Source: Penelope pileata
Taxonomy: Eukaryota > Chordata > Aves > Galliformes > Cracidae
Direction of reading: 5' to 3'
Assembly: GCA_013396635.1 (NCBI GenBank)
Contig: WBMW01005534.1
Span: 43,790-107,789 of the forward strand
DNA length: 64,000 nt
This document shows, piece by piece, positions 1 to 10,443 of the stretch. The translations under genes and the position numbers were made by a program. Each line of letters begins with the position of its first letter. Positions within the stretch are counted from its first letter, which is position 1. The notes beneath the pieces are model-generated. The model searched no databases. It was not told the DNA's origin and saw only the letters and a program-made list of their open reading frames with translations.

Positions 1-363
1 TCCAGATTTCTTTCCACCTACAGATCACCCACCACTAAATCCTTTTGGTTTGTGCATGTTATTGAGTGATTTTTTAACATTTTTTTAAATTTACCTTTTC
101 CATAGATTACTATAACTTTCAGTTAGGATTGAGAAGCTGACCATGACCTAAGTGTGATGTTTCATACATGTTCTTAGCTTTCAAAACACAGTCCCCTTCA
201 AAATTTCACAAGCTTCAAGCTAGGACAAATCACCAATACAGTCAGCTGCAGCCAAAAAATTTATTTTGTTTTCTACTTTTATTTTGTCCTCGAGGAACAA
301 AACACAGGTTCCTGTCCTCACTGGCAGGCATTTTATTTAAGTACTTCAAGTACTTTTTAATTA
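1..363. other. AT-rich sequence, no gene recognised
   Basis: The only reading frame here is a short one rich in Phe, Leu and Ser that looks like chance. I see no repeat family except the CR1 tail that begins at its right edge. Confidence 0.6.
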
Positions 364-394
364 CTTCCAACCTAAGCCATTCTATGATTCTATA
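364..394 (+). mobile_element. CR1 LINE 3' tail, about 30 bp
   Basis: The sequence reads CTTCCAACCTAAGCCATTCT followed by ATGATTCTAT, which is the terminal segment and octamer-like tail of avian CR1 in the sense direction. Nothing upstream resembles CR1, so this is either an extremely 5'-truncated insertion or the surviving end of an eroded copy. It encodes nothing. Confidence 0.7.
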
Positions 395-863
395 TCTTTA
401 AAGAATATCTAAATTAATATCAAAAATATTAATTAAAAATGATATTTTTAATGCATATCTGCATTTGCATCCCCTAAGAAGTATGTTATTCTTTAAAATA
501 TGTCTGAAAGGTGACTAAAGCTCACAGGAATTTCTTGAAACAAAATAAAAAGTTATTTTTGAATACATTTCTCTGTTTTAAGGAACATTGTGAAGATTTC
601 TTAGTGTTCCCAGAGGTCCTAGCTTTATCTTTTGTTTTGATTCTGCTACAGTGATCAGCTTCTCTTTTAGATGAAGTAGATTGGAATGTACATCACATTA
701 TAAATTTACATCATCTGATACAGTGACAAAAATATTCTATATTCAAATGCTCATATCTAGAATACTAAAACTTATTCAGCATGTAAACAGTGTGAAAAAG
801 AAAGCTTCTATCCTTTGAATTATAATCTGTATGGTACCTGTATCACCTTAGTACAAATAAACA
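395..863. other. AT-rich spacer
   Basis: This is low-complexity-leaning AT-rich DNA. It has no convincing reading frame, RNA gene or repeat family, and it lies between two CR1 pieces. Confidence 0.6.
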
Positions 864-1478
864 ATCATAGAATCATAGAATGGCTTGGGTTGGAAAGGAC
901 CTTAAAGATTATCTGGTTCCAATGCCCTGCTGTGGGCAAGGCTGCCACTCACCAGATCAGGCTGCCCAGGGCCCCATCCAATCTGGCCTTGAACATCTCC
1001 AGGGATGGGGCACCCACAGCTTCTCCAGGCAGCCTGTGCCAGTGCTTCAGCACCCTCTGAGTAGAAAATTTCCTCCTAATTTCTAAATAAATCTCCCTTC
1101 TTTTAGCTTTAAATTATTCCCCTTTGTCCTATCACTGTCAGACCGTGTAAAAAGTTGGTCTCCCTCCTGCTTACAAACTCCCTTTAAGCACTGGCAGGCT
1201 GCAGTGAGGTCTTCCCACAGCCTTCTCTTCTCCAGGCTGAACAAGCTCGGCTTCCACAGTCTTTCTTCCTACAAGATGTGCTCCAGCCCACTGATCGTCT
1301 TTGTGGCCTCCTCTGGACACACTCCAACAGTTCTACATCCTTCCTGTTCTGGGGGCCCCAGACCTGGACACAGTTCTGCAGGTCAGAGAAGAGGGGGACG
1401 ATCACCTCCCTCTTCCTGCTGGCCATTCTTCTTTTAATGCAGCCCAGGGAACAGCTGGCCCTCCAGGCTGCAAGCTCA
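864..1478 (-). mobile_element. CR1 LINE fragment, 5'-truncated
   Basis: The left edge, AATCATAGAATCATAGAATGG, is the complement of the CR1 3' tail, so the element runs leftward. Going right, the complement encodes the CR1 ORF2 C-terminal region, with a REVIVPLFSDL segment and an ELLECVQRRPQRR segment around 1426-1290. These match the conserved segments of CR1 that follow the reverse transcriptase domain. The match ends near 1478, in the segment corresponding to the QKAN region, so only about the last 600 bp of a CR1 of roughly 4.5 kb are present. Internal stops and frameshifts make it inactive. 5' truncation is the usual outcome of CR1 retrotransposition. Confidence 0.93.
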
Positions 1479-3510
1479 ATGCAATATTATAAAAAAGTAG
1501 TAGTGCCAGTACATTTTCATTAGTAGAATCTCCTCTGCTGAAGCAATTGGAAATGATGGTTTTGCTTTAATTGGAAGGCATATTAGCTATTTCAAAGAAT
1601 TATTTACTGTGTTCAACCTCGTCTGACCAATATAGAAGACTGCAACTGGGATGTCTTTCCATTCATTTTTGTTTATTCATAGGTATGTGTATGAGTAAGA
1701 ACAATATTAGGAGTTCTCGTCCCTCAAGAGGTATAATTTGAAGTTGACATCACTTTGGTCATGCCAATCGTATCGTTTTTAAAACTGTTATGAATGTGAC
1801 CTATGATAGAATTTTAAGTCAAACTGTGGAATTTTAGTTTGTTAAATTGATGTACACTTTGCCCAGATAATTTTGGCAAATTACTGTTTCTAGATGTGTG
1901 CTTAGAGCAAAACATTAATGTAAGCATTCACACTGAACTCTTTAATCTGGTATGTTTGCTCCTTACATATGGAGCAGAAAATAAGAGGGAAATAGGTAAT
2001 TGAAGAAACTGATTTCAGCTTCAGAAATGGGTCTGCTGTTGTCTGTCTTTATGCCATCTTGTTTGCTCCCATTATCCCAAGACAACACATAAACATTTAC
2101 TGTTTGTGGGTTTTTTTTCCTATGAAAGGAAAGAATAAATGAAAATGGTGCAAGTGAGTTTTTGCAGTATATAGTATTATACAGCTTTGACAAGCCTCAG
2201 ATAAGCTAAATGGAAATTGCACTTCTGTAGCTCAGAGCAGATTTCAGAAGATAGGAAGCACCTCTTGACAGCACTGGTCTTGAAATATGCATGACCATTC
2301 TTTTGAGAGTCTTCAGGCTTTTCAAATGAATGTAATGAGTATTTTAGCAGGTTCACCAGGTTAAAAGAGTAAGAAATGTTTTTCAGCCCTTGTAGCCTCT
2401 TACAGTAGTAGGTCTTTTACACACAGTGTGCAGGTGGGCACAGAAGAGGCAATAACGCTCTAACCAGTGATGTTTATGGTTTCCAGACAGTAGGGAAAAA
2501 AAAAAACCTCTCTTTACAAGGTGTCATTCTAGGCCTTTCAAAGCCTCAGTTCTTATACTTCTTATTCCTTAGTGTTGATAGAGCCAGGACTGTGTAATGC
2601 ACTAAAACTAAACTGGATTTCCAGACTTGTGATCATGAATCAGTACAACCTGATCTTAACTTCTGCTTTAACAACTCTAAATGCTATGTAGATCAGACAA
2701 AGAAAGAAATATCTAGCATATATAGTGCACTGAGTAACAAGAAAACATAATCGAAAAAGAAATTATTCGTAGCCTGTGTCATCATCTTTGCAGAGATGTG
2801 TTGACTGGTGCATTCATGCCAATAACATGACAAACATTTCACATTTCGTTGGTAAGGAGCCGATTTAAGATGTGGCTGTCACATACAAAATAAGTACCGT
2901 ATTCTGCTGCCTTCCTTTTTGGCAGCATGTCTCGTAGTGACAGCACAAATGACTTGACAGAGGGACTGGCATAAAAATAGCATCATGATGTCTCTGGGAT
3001 GGTTTTGGAAAACACTGTCTGACATAATTTCAAAAAATCTTCTGGCTTACAAATTCCATCTTTAATCTTCCAGTAGAAATGTCTTAGATAGTATTAGTCC
3101 CATTTAAGAGGATGTTCTTTATAAAACCAGGTTAGAGAAAATGTAAGAAGCTTGTTTTGTATTTGGCAGTAAGAACAAAGTACCCTTAAACTACAGCTGC
3201 ACACTGCTTGCATACAGAAATGCATGACACTTAAAAAAAGATGTCTGTAGATTTTCTTAACAGCTAGAAATTACTGCATGTTCCTTGGAGGATTTAGTGG
3301 CAGAATAAATTAGTGTAAGGTACAGCCAGCAGATTTGTGTTACACTTTAAACTTGTACAAATATTAAGGTGAAATAAAGGGAAAATTAGAAGTTTAATTT
3401 CATCTGGCTTATATTTCTAAAAGCAAGTATTTTAGCCTCTGTCCATAATGCCTGCATAAAAGGACTTTCAATGAGGTAGTAAGGTCACTTTTAACAACAA
3501 AATATCTCAC
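1479..3510. other. AT-rich intergenic or intronic DNA
   Basis: About 2 kb without a recognisable gene or repeat. It holds an A-run near 2495-2505 and short chance reading frames only. No tRNA-like or snRNA-like structure was apparent. Confidence 0.55.
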
Positions 3511-3697
3511 CTACTGTATTGGGCTTATGTGGTGAGGTTTTGGTTGCAGGGGGCTGCAGGGGTGGCCTCTGTGAGCAGAGCCCAGTGGCTGCCCCGTATC
3601 AGATCAGAGCCAGCACCAGCTGCTCCAAAAGGGACCCTCCACTACCAGAGCTGAGCCATGAGCGATGCTTGATGCTGGGTGTGCCTCTGGGAGAGCA

Positions 3698-3706
3698 GAT
3701 TTAAGA
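3698..3706 (+). promoter_or_regulatory. TATA-like element of the LTR
   Basis: The TTTAAGAA motif lies about 190 bp into the LTR and upstream of the purine-rich leader-like segment, where a retroviral U3 promoter would be expected. Its position is the main support; activity is unknown. Confidence 0.4.
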
Positions 3707-4342
3707 AAGGAAAAAACTGCTGTGCAACAGCAGCTGGGAGAGAGGAGTGAGAAGTGTGAGAGAAGCAGCCCTGCAGGCACCAAGATTAGTGCTGCCCAGG
3801 AGAGGCCCATCGTGGAGCAGGATGTCCCCCTGCAGCCCATGGGCACCACACGGAGCAGATCTCCACATGCAGCCATGGAAGAGCCCACTGTGCAGCAGTG
3901 AATGTGGCCTGAATGAGGCCACAGCCCATGGAGAACCCCCCAGGAGCAGGCCCTGGGCCGGAGCTATAGAGGAGCCTGCAGTGGCTCAGGGGTCTGTGGG
4001 AGCTGCCACCCATGAGGACCCATGCTGAAGCAGTGTGGTCCTGAAGGTTGGTCCCTGTGCTACAGACCCGTGTTGGAGCAGACCTTGAAGGGCTGCAGCC
4101 TGTGAGAAGCCCACACAGAATCAGTTAGGGAAGGATGGCAATCTGTGGAAGGGGCCCTATGGTGGATCAGGGCAGAGTGACAGTGAAGGAGAGGCAGAGA
4201 CGAAGCTTTATGGACTGACCACAGCCCCCATTCCCTGTTCCACTGTACTGGCTGGGGAGAGCAAGTGGAAAAAAGTGGATGGGAGGAAGATGTTTTTTAG
4301 TTCACTGTTACTTATCACTGCTCTAGTCTTTCAGTAATAGGC

Positions 4343-4348
4343 AATAAA
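4343..4348 (+). promoter_or_regulatory. LTR polyadenylation signal AATAAA
   Basis: The hexamer lies in a GCAATAAATTATATT context near the 3' part of the LTR and is followed by a T-rich stretch. This is the R/U5 boundary layout expected for a retroviral LTR in the + orientation. Confidence 0.5.
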
Positions 4349-4410
4349 TTATATTAATCTTCCTATGCTGTTTTACCTGTGTAATTGGTGAGGGATCTCC
4401 CTGCCCTTCT

Positions 4411-4857
4411 CATAGAATCATTAAGTTAGGAAAAGACGTCTAAGGTCATCTAGTCCAACTTTCAGCCCATCACCACCAATGCCCACTAAACCACATCCCA
4501 AAGTGCCACAACTACCCTTTTCTTGGAAACCTCCAGGGATGGTGACTCCACCACTTTCCCTGGGCAGCCTGTTCCAATGCCTTACCACTCTTTCTGAGAA
4601 GAAATCTGTCCTAATATCCAACCTGAACCTCGCTGGTGCAACTTAAGGCCATTGCCTCTCGTCCTATCACTAGTTACCTGGGGGAAGATGATGGCCCCCA
4701 CCTCACCACAACCTGCTTTCAGGCAGTTGTAGAGAGCGATAAGGTGTCCCCTGAGACTCCTCTTCTCTAGACTAAAGAATCTCAGTTCCCTCAGTTGCTT
4801 CTCATAAGATTTGTGCTCCAGACGCCTTACTAGCTTCGTTGCCCTTCTTTGCACGAC
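4411..4857 (-). mobile_element. CR1 LINE inserted into the LTR
   Basis: The left edge CATAGAATCATTAAG is the complement of a CR1 tail. The complement strand encodes CR1 ORF2 C-terminal sequence: QRRATKLVRRLEHKSYEKQL near 4850-4790, then EKRSLRGHLIALYN, then DRTRGNGLKL, then a frameshifted FFSERVVRHWNRLPRE near 4600-4550. The element is 5'-truncated to about 450 bp and carries at least one frameshift. Sequence on either side (3511-4410 and 4858-4926) belongs to one LTR, so this CR1 is the younger of the two. Confidence 0.93.
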
Positions 4858-4926
4858 TTCATCCCTTAAGCCCTTTTATTTTCCCTCTCTCTTCCTTTGA
4901 GAAGGGGGAGTGAGAGGGCAGCTACA
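4858..4926 (+). mobile_element. Distal end of the split avian LTR
   Basis: After the CR1, the sequence CTTAAGCCCTTTTATTTTCC, the pyrimidine-rich stretch and then GAGAAGGGGGAGTGAGAGGG resembles the U5 end of the LTR family seen at 3511-4410. It supplies the part missing at the left junction, after CTCCCTGCCCTTCT. The exact 3' end, and any target-site duplication, could not be fixed by eye. Confidence 0.6.
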
Positions 4927-7900
4927 CATCATTGTGAAAACACTGCACCTGTTCTCCTTCAAGGATTCAGATGTTGTTCAGTAGAATTCCTTACTACACA
5001 GGCTACATTATAAGAATCCAAAACAGTAATTTTTTATCAATTTGCTATAACCACAAATCGTTGGTTAGTGCTCATGGGGAGACTCTGCACTTCCAATACA
5101 GATGCTAGCATGAAAGTAGATGGCTTAATACTTTCTTGACAAGCATTGGAAACATAAATTTAATATATTATTCATTTCTAACGCAGATTTGAGCATGTGA
5201 ATTTTGTGGATAAGTATTTGCTATCAGAATGGAAAATGGTATGAAGCTAACTTCATTGACACTTTAGTAGGACGTGTCATCTAACGTCAGTTACCTGAAA
5301 ATTACGTCTAGCCTAAGGTGCTTGTCTAGATGGCACTCTAGTCAGTGGATGTATTTTCAGAGTGTGGGTCATTACAGCCAGAAATAGACCTCTAAGACTG
5401 AATGGAATTCATTTCTCTCTGGCCATGCTCATTTCTCTCCACAGATTAGAGAACAATGATAAACCCAGACTAGGTGCAGAGTTAAGTGAAATAAATCCTG
5501 CTATTAAAAGAGTGAAAGTCACATTTGGTCAAACTAAAGGGGAATATGAAATTTTAACTTAGCCAACTGACCTTCCAAAATGACTTTGAGTATATATATT
5601 GTCCTGAAATATTTGTTCACCACAACCACTTATTGAAATTATTTAATGAATAAGTATTTAATGTCCTCTGACAATGAAATTCAACTTTTCTGTTGAATGT
5701 AGGATCCGCAACTACTTTGAACTGAAACTGCTCAACAATGAAGAGCTACAGAACTTTTGCACTAGTGCATGTTGAATAACATGCTCCCACTCACTACAAT
5801 CATGCAATCAGATCTAGTCCCGTTAACTTCAAAGCAGATAACATTTTAGCAATGGAGACCATTCTATCTCCACTTCCCACCACAGAAGAAAAAGCTCGTG
5901 AAAATATACCTAAATTATGTCAAATTATACTCAGTCCTTTCTCAGTGAGAAGCTGGAGCTGAAAGAGCAGCAGTGCTATGAAAGATGAGAACTGAGAAGA
6001 AATTCTCTATAATGATGCACCGGTCGGCTTCAGAACTCTTGATCCTTTGTCTCTTTTATATCCAGAAGGAGATAAAGAGGACTGAAGGATCTGATTGCAT
6101 CTCCTTGATTCCTGTTCTAGTTGTTTATAGTCCCTAAGAGATTGGTAACTAGTCAAAAATCGCATTAGCATTGTAGGCTTGTAGCATCTCTCCATATAAA
6201 CCAAGTAGCCTACAGATGAACTAAAAGATGGGTATATAGTTGTATATCTGCATCATACTGAGAAAATAGATAGATGGAATAAAGTAAAGAACATGGCATT
6301 TTATATCCACATTTATTACAATTTCCCTTTAACTGAAATATTTTGAATGATTTTAAATGTATTTATAATACACGCTTGCTACTTAAAGGATACTTTTATT
6401 CAAAATATCAACATGGAGTAGAATTGACCAATCACACGTTATACCACAGAATATTGGGAGTTGTTGAGATAATAAGTCTTTTTTTACGCTATTATAAATA
6501 TTATGTTCAGTCAGGGAGTGGCCTTTTCCTCTAACTAAAACCAAATATGCCTCTTCAGGTGTCAGAAAGAATAAATCAAAGAGACTGCAAGAAGTTGCTT
6601 AACTCCTATTAGTACCTCAAATCCAAAGGAAGAGTGCTCAGTGGCCCAGGCCTTTGTCTAATTCTTGTTCTCCCACTGAGAAACCATGCAAGCAATTTTA
6701 TGTTGTCCTCCAAATCTGTATTTTGGCTTAATAACAAATTTGAAGTAATTCAGCGTGTAGAAAAGCTTTCTTAAAAAAATTGATAAACCTGGGATATGGC
6801 ACCCAAAGATTGTGCTGCAGATTATGAAGCTGAGCCACTTGGAGGCATGGATCATCTGCATATACAGAATCAGTTCTGCAGTGTTGTTCTAATTCTCTTT
6901 TTTGTTTATTTTTATTTTTATTTTTTTGTTGTTGGTTTGTTTTTCTCTCACTAGGCCATATTTTGGAGCCTCTTCTGCCTCTTCCTGATGTGTCAAAATC
7001 CAGACACTATGTACTAATTGCTATGATTATGATATTAAAAATCAAACTGCTGACTCCTCAGCTGCAGAGGGGTCAGCTCAGTAATCTCTAGTGAGTGAAG
7101 GAAACATAAAAGGTTTGAATATAGTGTCATATTTATTCCATAAGTGTCACAGTCTTTCCTCATAATTAAATCCATTGGGCATTCCTTTGTAAAAATTACT
7201 TACAGCTAATTTTTATTATACACTTTTGGAACAAAAAGTAACACTGGTTGATTTCCTTTGATTGATAGAGGAGGAACTTTACAAGTAAAATGTGGTGCTA
7301 ATACCTCTCTTTCGCTCCTCTTCCTGATCTTTTAAATTGAATATCTTGATCCTTTTTACAACACTGTCCCACAGAGAGTTGATGTTTGTGCATAATAATG
7401 AGTTGCAAACAGTACTGTACACAGATGTCAGAATGGAAAGAAAATGGACCGTAAATATGAAGGAGAAAGCACTACCAGAAATGCAAGATAACATAGCAGG
7501 CTGTTTTACTGCTGTTTTAAACTAATATATTTAAATATAGAGACATAAGCACATATACGGATACCCTATAAATGAAATTCATACTGAAGAGAGAACTTTC
7601 AAATTCATGTTTGAAATAATTCCAAAAATGTTTGAACAGAGGAAAGAACTTTAAGTGGGATCAGAGCTAAAAGCAGCATTGTTGAGACTGATCCATACCC
7701 TGGCCTGCAGCTTTCTTCATTTGACCCACTTTCTTTTATTTAACAACTATACAGTGATTTTGTTCTTAGTTCAGTTTTCATAGCAACATTGGAGGAACTG
7801 TTTGTGAAATCAGTATGAAGTCAGTGAAATAATGAGAGCGTTCAGCATAAAAACATAACAGAGCAGAGAAGATCTAGCCTGACTTCTAGCAGTACTGTTG

Positions 7901-9462
7901 TCATGGACTTCAATAGGCACTGGAACCAGCATAATTTTGCTGAGAGTGTTTTCTCCAACATTTTCATTACACATATACCCACTAAAGAGAGATCATCTGC
8001 TCAGTGATTACACTTTGTCCTGTAGGATGCTGGGATTTTGTGGCAGTGCCCTTACTCTTTGATGTCAAAGTAAGTGGAGTTTTCTTGAGTGTTCATCTTG
8101 GATAGCAGAGCAGCATTTGAACAGCTACTGTGATTCCTCTGGCTGTCAGCCCTCCCAGGAGTGTGTCACGCATGTTGAAAATGGAGTCTGGCTGATAACT
8201 GTCCTAGCAACCTAATCAGTGGGTGGCAGTGTGGGAATGTTTTCCTCTGCCATGTTTCATATTCAAGCAGGGGAAAAAAAAAAATAAAAGGCAACAAAAA
8301 ATGAAACAAAAAAACTGTCGTGTACTGTTTCTATTAGTTAAATGACAGGCATGGGATGGAATTGTGTAAACATTATTCTGTTTTGTTTTGTTTTGTTTTT
8401 AGTTAACCAATTATAATTGAAATATATGTATGTCTGCATATATACACATACTTCATACTGAGGAGAGTCAGAAAGGACGTTGAGAAAGGTCAGTATAATT
8501 CAATTCCAATAAGCTAATTTTAAGAAGAAAACAAGTGAGCAAATATACACATACACACACTGCTGATTTTCATCCTCTTCTGAATATGACTGTATGGTTG
8601 CATGGTATAAGCTGACCTTAATATTTCTCCTTCCACAGTAAATCCACCCTTGATAGGGCACCCACACATAGAAATATATGGAAAGAAGATTGGCTTAATC
8701 TTCCATTCTGTTTACACAAATCCACGATTATTCTGTCATCTAGGTTACCCTTGCCAATGGGTTATACAACAAGGAAAAAAAAAAGGAAAGATGTTGAGGA
8801 AGTGGGAAGGTTCTGTGAGTGTGCCACGGGTGCTATGTGGCTGGATGGGCATGTGTGCACTGGGTTTTGCATCACTGCCTTAAGGCCCAGCATGACTGCT
8901 TATCTAAACCACTTTTGGAAAATGGCGCTTGGTAGCTAATGAGATACATAGGTTTACTAGGGAGATTTTGCCAAATGAAACCAATCTCTTGTCCTCAATA
9001 TCTGATAAAATGAGTTCAGTAAATGAATTCTATCTGTCAATTGTAGAATAGCATACTGTATGATGTATCACAGCTGGGTGAAAATGCTATAGTGTGGATT
9101 TGATTATATATTTCGCTATCAGACGGGAATAATAAGCTGAAGAACCTCTCAGGATTTGAAATGGGAATGCAATTATTAAAGTGAAAGGAATTTCACTTTG
9201 GTAGAATAAATGTAACTTAAATTATGATTTCATTTGCAGATAGCATCTACCATGGTGCAAAGATAACACAGTGCTCAGAAACATGCCCACTTCTTGCTTA
9301 ACTTTGTTATTAATTTCCCAATGCCAGTTTCCTTTTTCATAAGGATACCTTTTTTCTCAGATTACTTTAGATTACAGCAGTGTGCTGTAGCCCTAACAAC
9401 AATGAAATCAGAGAGACCTAACAAACTAAAATTGTTAAGGGCTTATTTTGTAGTTACCCTAG
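4927..9462. other. Unique AT-rich DNA, no gene
   Basis: About 4.5 kb without a recognisable gene or repeat family. It holds T-rich tracts near 6900-6930, an A-run near 8274, and a TTTTG pentamer repeat at 8380-8400. Short reading frames at 5362-5562 and elsewhere show no recognised motif and no neighbouring splice architecture good enough to call an exon. Confidence 0.55.
8380..8400 (+). repeat. TTTTG pentamer microsatellite
   Basis: About four tandem TTTTG units in a T-rich tract. This is simple sequence with no associated element. Confidence 0.85.
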
Positions 9463-9938
9463 ACTTGGGATTGAGTGCACCCTCAGCAAGTTTGACACCA
9501 AGCTGAGTGGTGCAGTTGATACGTTAGAAGGAAGGGATGCCATCCAGAGGGACCTTGATAAACTCGAAACATGGGCCCCTGTGAACCTGATGAGGTTCAA
9601 CACAACAAAGTGCAAGGTCTTGCACTTGGGTCGAAGTAATCCCAGATATNACAGTGATAGGACAAGGGGGAATGGTTTTAAGCTGAAGGAGGGAAGGTTT
9701 AGATTAGACATCAGGGGGAAGTTCTTTATCGAGAGAGTGGTGAGGTGCTGGAACAGGCTGCCCAGAGAAGTTGTGGATGCCCTGCCCCTGGACGTGTTCA
9801 AGACCAGGTTGGATGGGGTCCTGCGTAACCTGATCTAGTACCAGATCTGGAGGTTGGTGGCCCTGCCTGTGGCAGGGAAGTTGGAACCTGATGATCCTTG
9901 GGCTCCCTTCTAACCCGGGCCATCCTATGATTCTATGA
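9463..9938 (+). mobile_element. CR1 LINE fragment containing an N
   Basis: The left half encodes CR1 reverse transcriptase sequence just after the catalytic segment, including a DTLEGRDAIQRDLDKLE-like stretch, a KCKVLHLGRSNPRY stretch and an upstream GIECTLSKF-like start. After the single N at 9650 the sequence jumps to SDRTRGNGFKLKEGRFRLDI and then FFIERVVRCWNRLPRE. It ends at the tail CCTATGATTCTATGA. In other CR1 copies these two segments are separated by about 160 residues, so roughly 0.5 kb is missing exactly at the N. The gap is probably an assembly join rather than a biological deletion. Otherwise the right half is unusually well preserved. Confidence 0.93.
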
Positions 9939-10194
9939 CTTGCTGCATCTTTTTCTACTAGTTCATAACTCCTAAACAGGACAAATATTTTTTTGCCAGT
10001 GAAACTGTACTTCCTTGGAAGGAGATAATTGGATAAAAGTGGAGGGCTTTTTTTTTTTTTTTTTTAAGAAAAAAAAATTATTTAATCTGATATTTCATTC
10101 CTATTTGCAACATTCACATTAATATTTTTGGAAGTAATTCTTTTGTTTTGAGAGACTGGGGTTCCCAGCTCAGCAAAATTCAGGGGAAAAAATG
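9939..10194. other. Spacer with T18/A-rich inverted tract
   Basis: At 10048-10077 a run of 18 T is followed by AAG and then a run of nine A, which could pair as a simple hairpin and may be prone to slippage. Nothing else is recognised here. Confidence 0.6.
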
Positions 10195-10443
10195 ACATTT
10201 TATAGTCTAGGAAAGAGAAGGCTCAGGAAGAACATGATCACAGTCTGTAAATACCATCAAGGTAACAATAAAATGGATAAAGTGAATTACACTGTGTCGG
10301 AAGATGGCACAACAATAAGTGATAGCCTGAAGCTAAGAAAGAAAAAGCTTAAGTTAGATGAGAAGAAAAAGTCCTTAATAGCCAGAACAATTGGACAGTG
10401 TGAGAAGTTACTGGGGATGACAGTCATGTCTCCAACACCATGA
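10195..10443 (+). pseudogene. Possible ancient CR1-lineage ORF2 relic
   Basis: An 83-codon open stretch begins with SLGKRRLRKNMITVCKYHQG, which resembles the CR1 segment read as SLEKRRLRGDLI-VYKY in the younger copies of this window. A Lys-rich stretch follows, with spacing suggestive of the KLKEGRFRLDIRKKFF segment of CR1. No CR1 3' tail is present and overall similarity is weak, so this may be a very old LINE remnant of the CR1/L3 group or a chance match. Confidence 0.3.

Larger units (their letters stand above)
3511..4410 (+). mobile_element. Avian endogenous retrovirus LTR, main part
   Basis: This block is much more GC-rich than its surroundings and matches my memory of an abundant long LTR family of birds that starts near TGTATTGGGCTT and ends with a pyrimidine-rich U5. 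In the sense direction I see a TATA-like GATTTAAGAAAGG at 3698, a purine-rich segment GGGAGAGAGGAGTGAGAAG just downstream, several degenerate repeats containing CCCATGG and GGAGCAG between about 3830 and 4130, and a poly(A) signal AATAAA at 4343. The 3' end was interrupted by a CR1 and continues at 4858. There is no gag, pol or env next to it, so it is a solo LTR. The class (ERVL-like) is uncertain. Confidence 0.75.

Noticed and set aside
3519..4028. Overlapping frames on both strands in the GC-rich block
   Set aside because: They follow from the GC-rich, repeat-bearing LTR sequence. None shows a known domain, and the block is better explained as an LTR.
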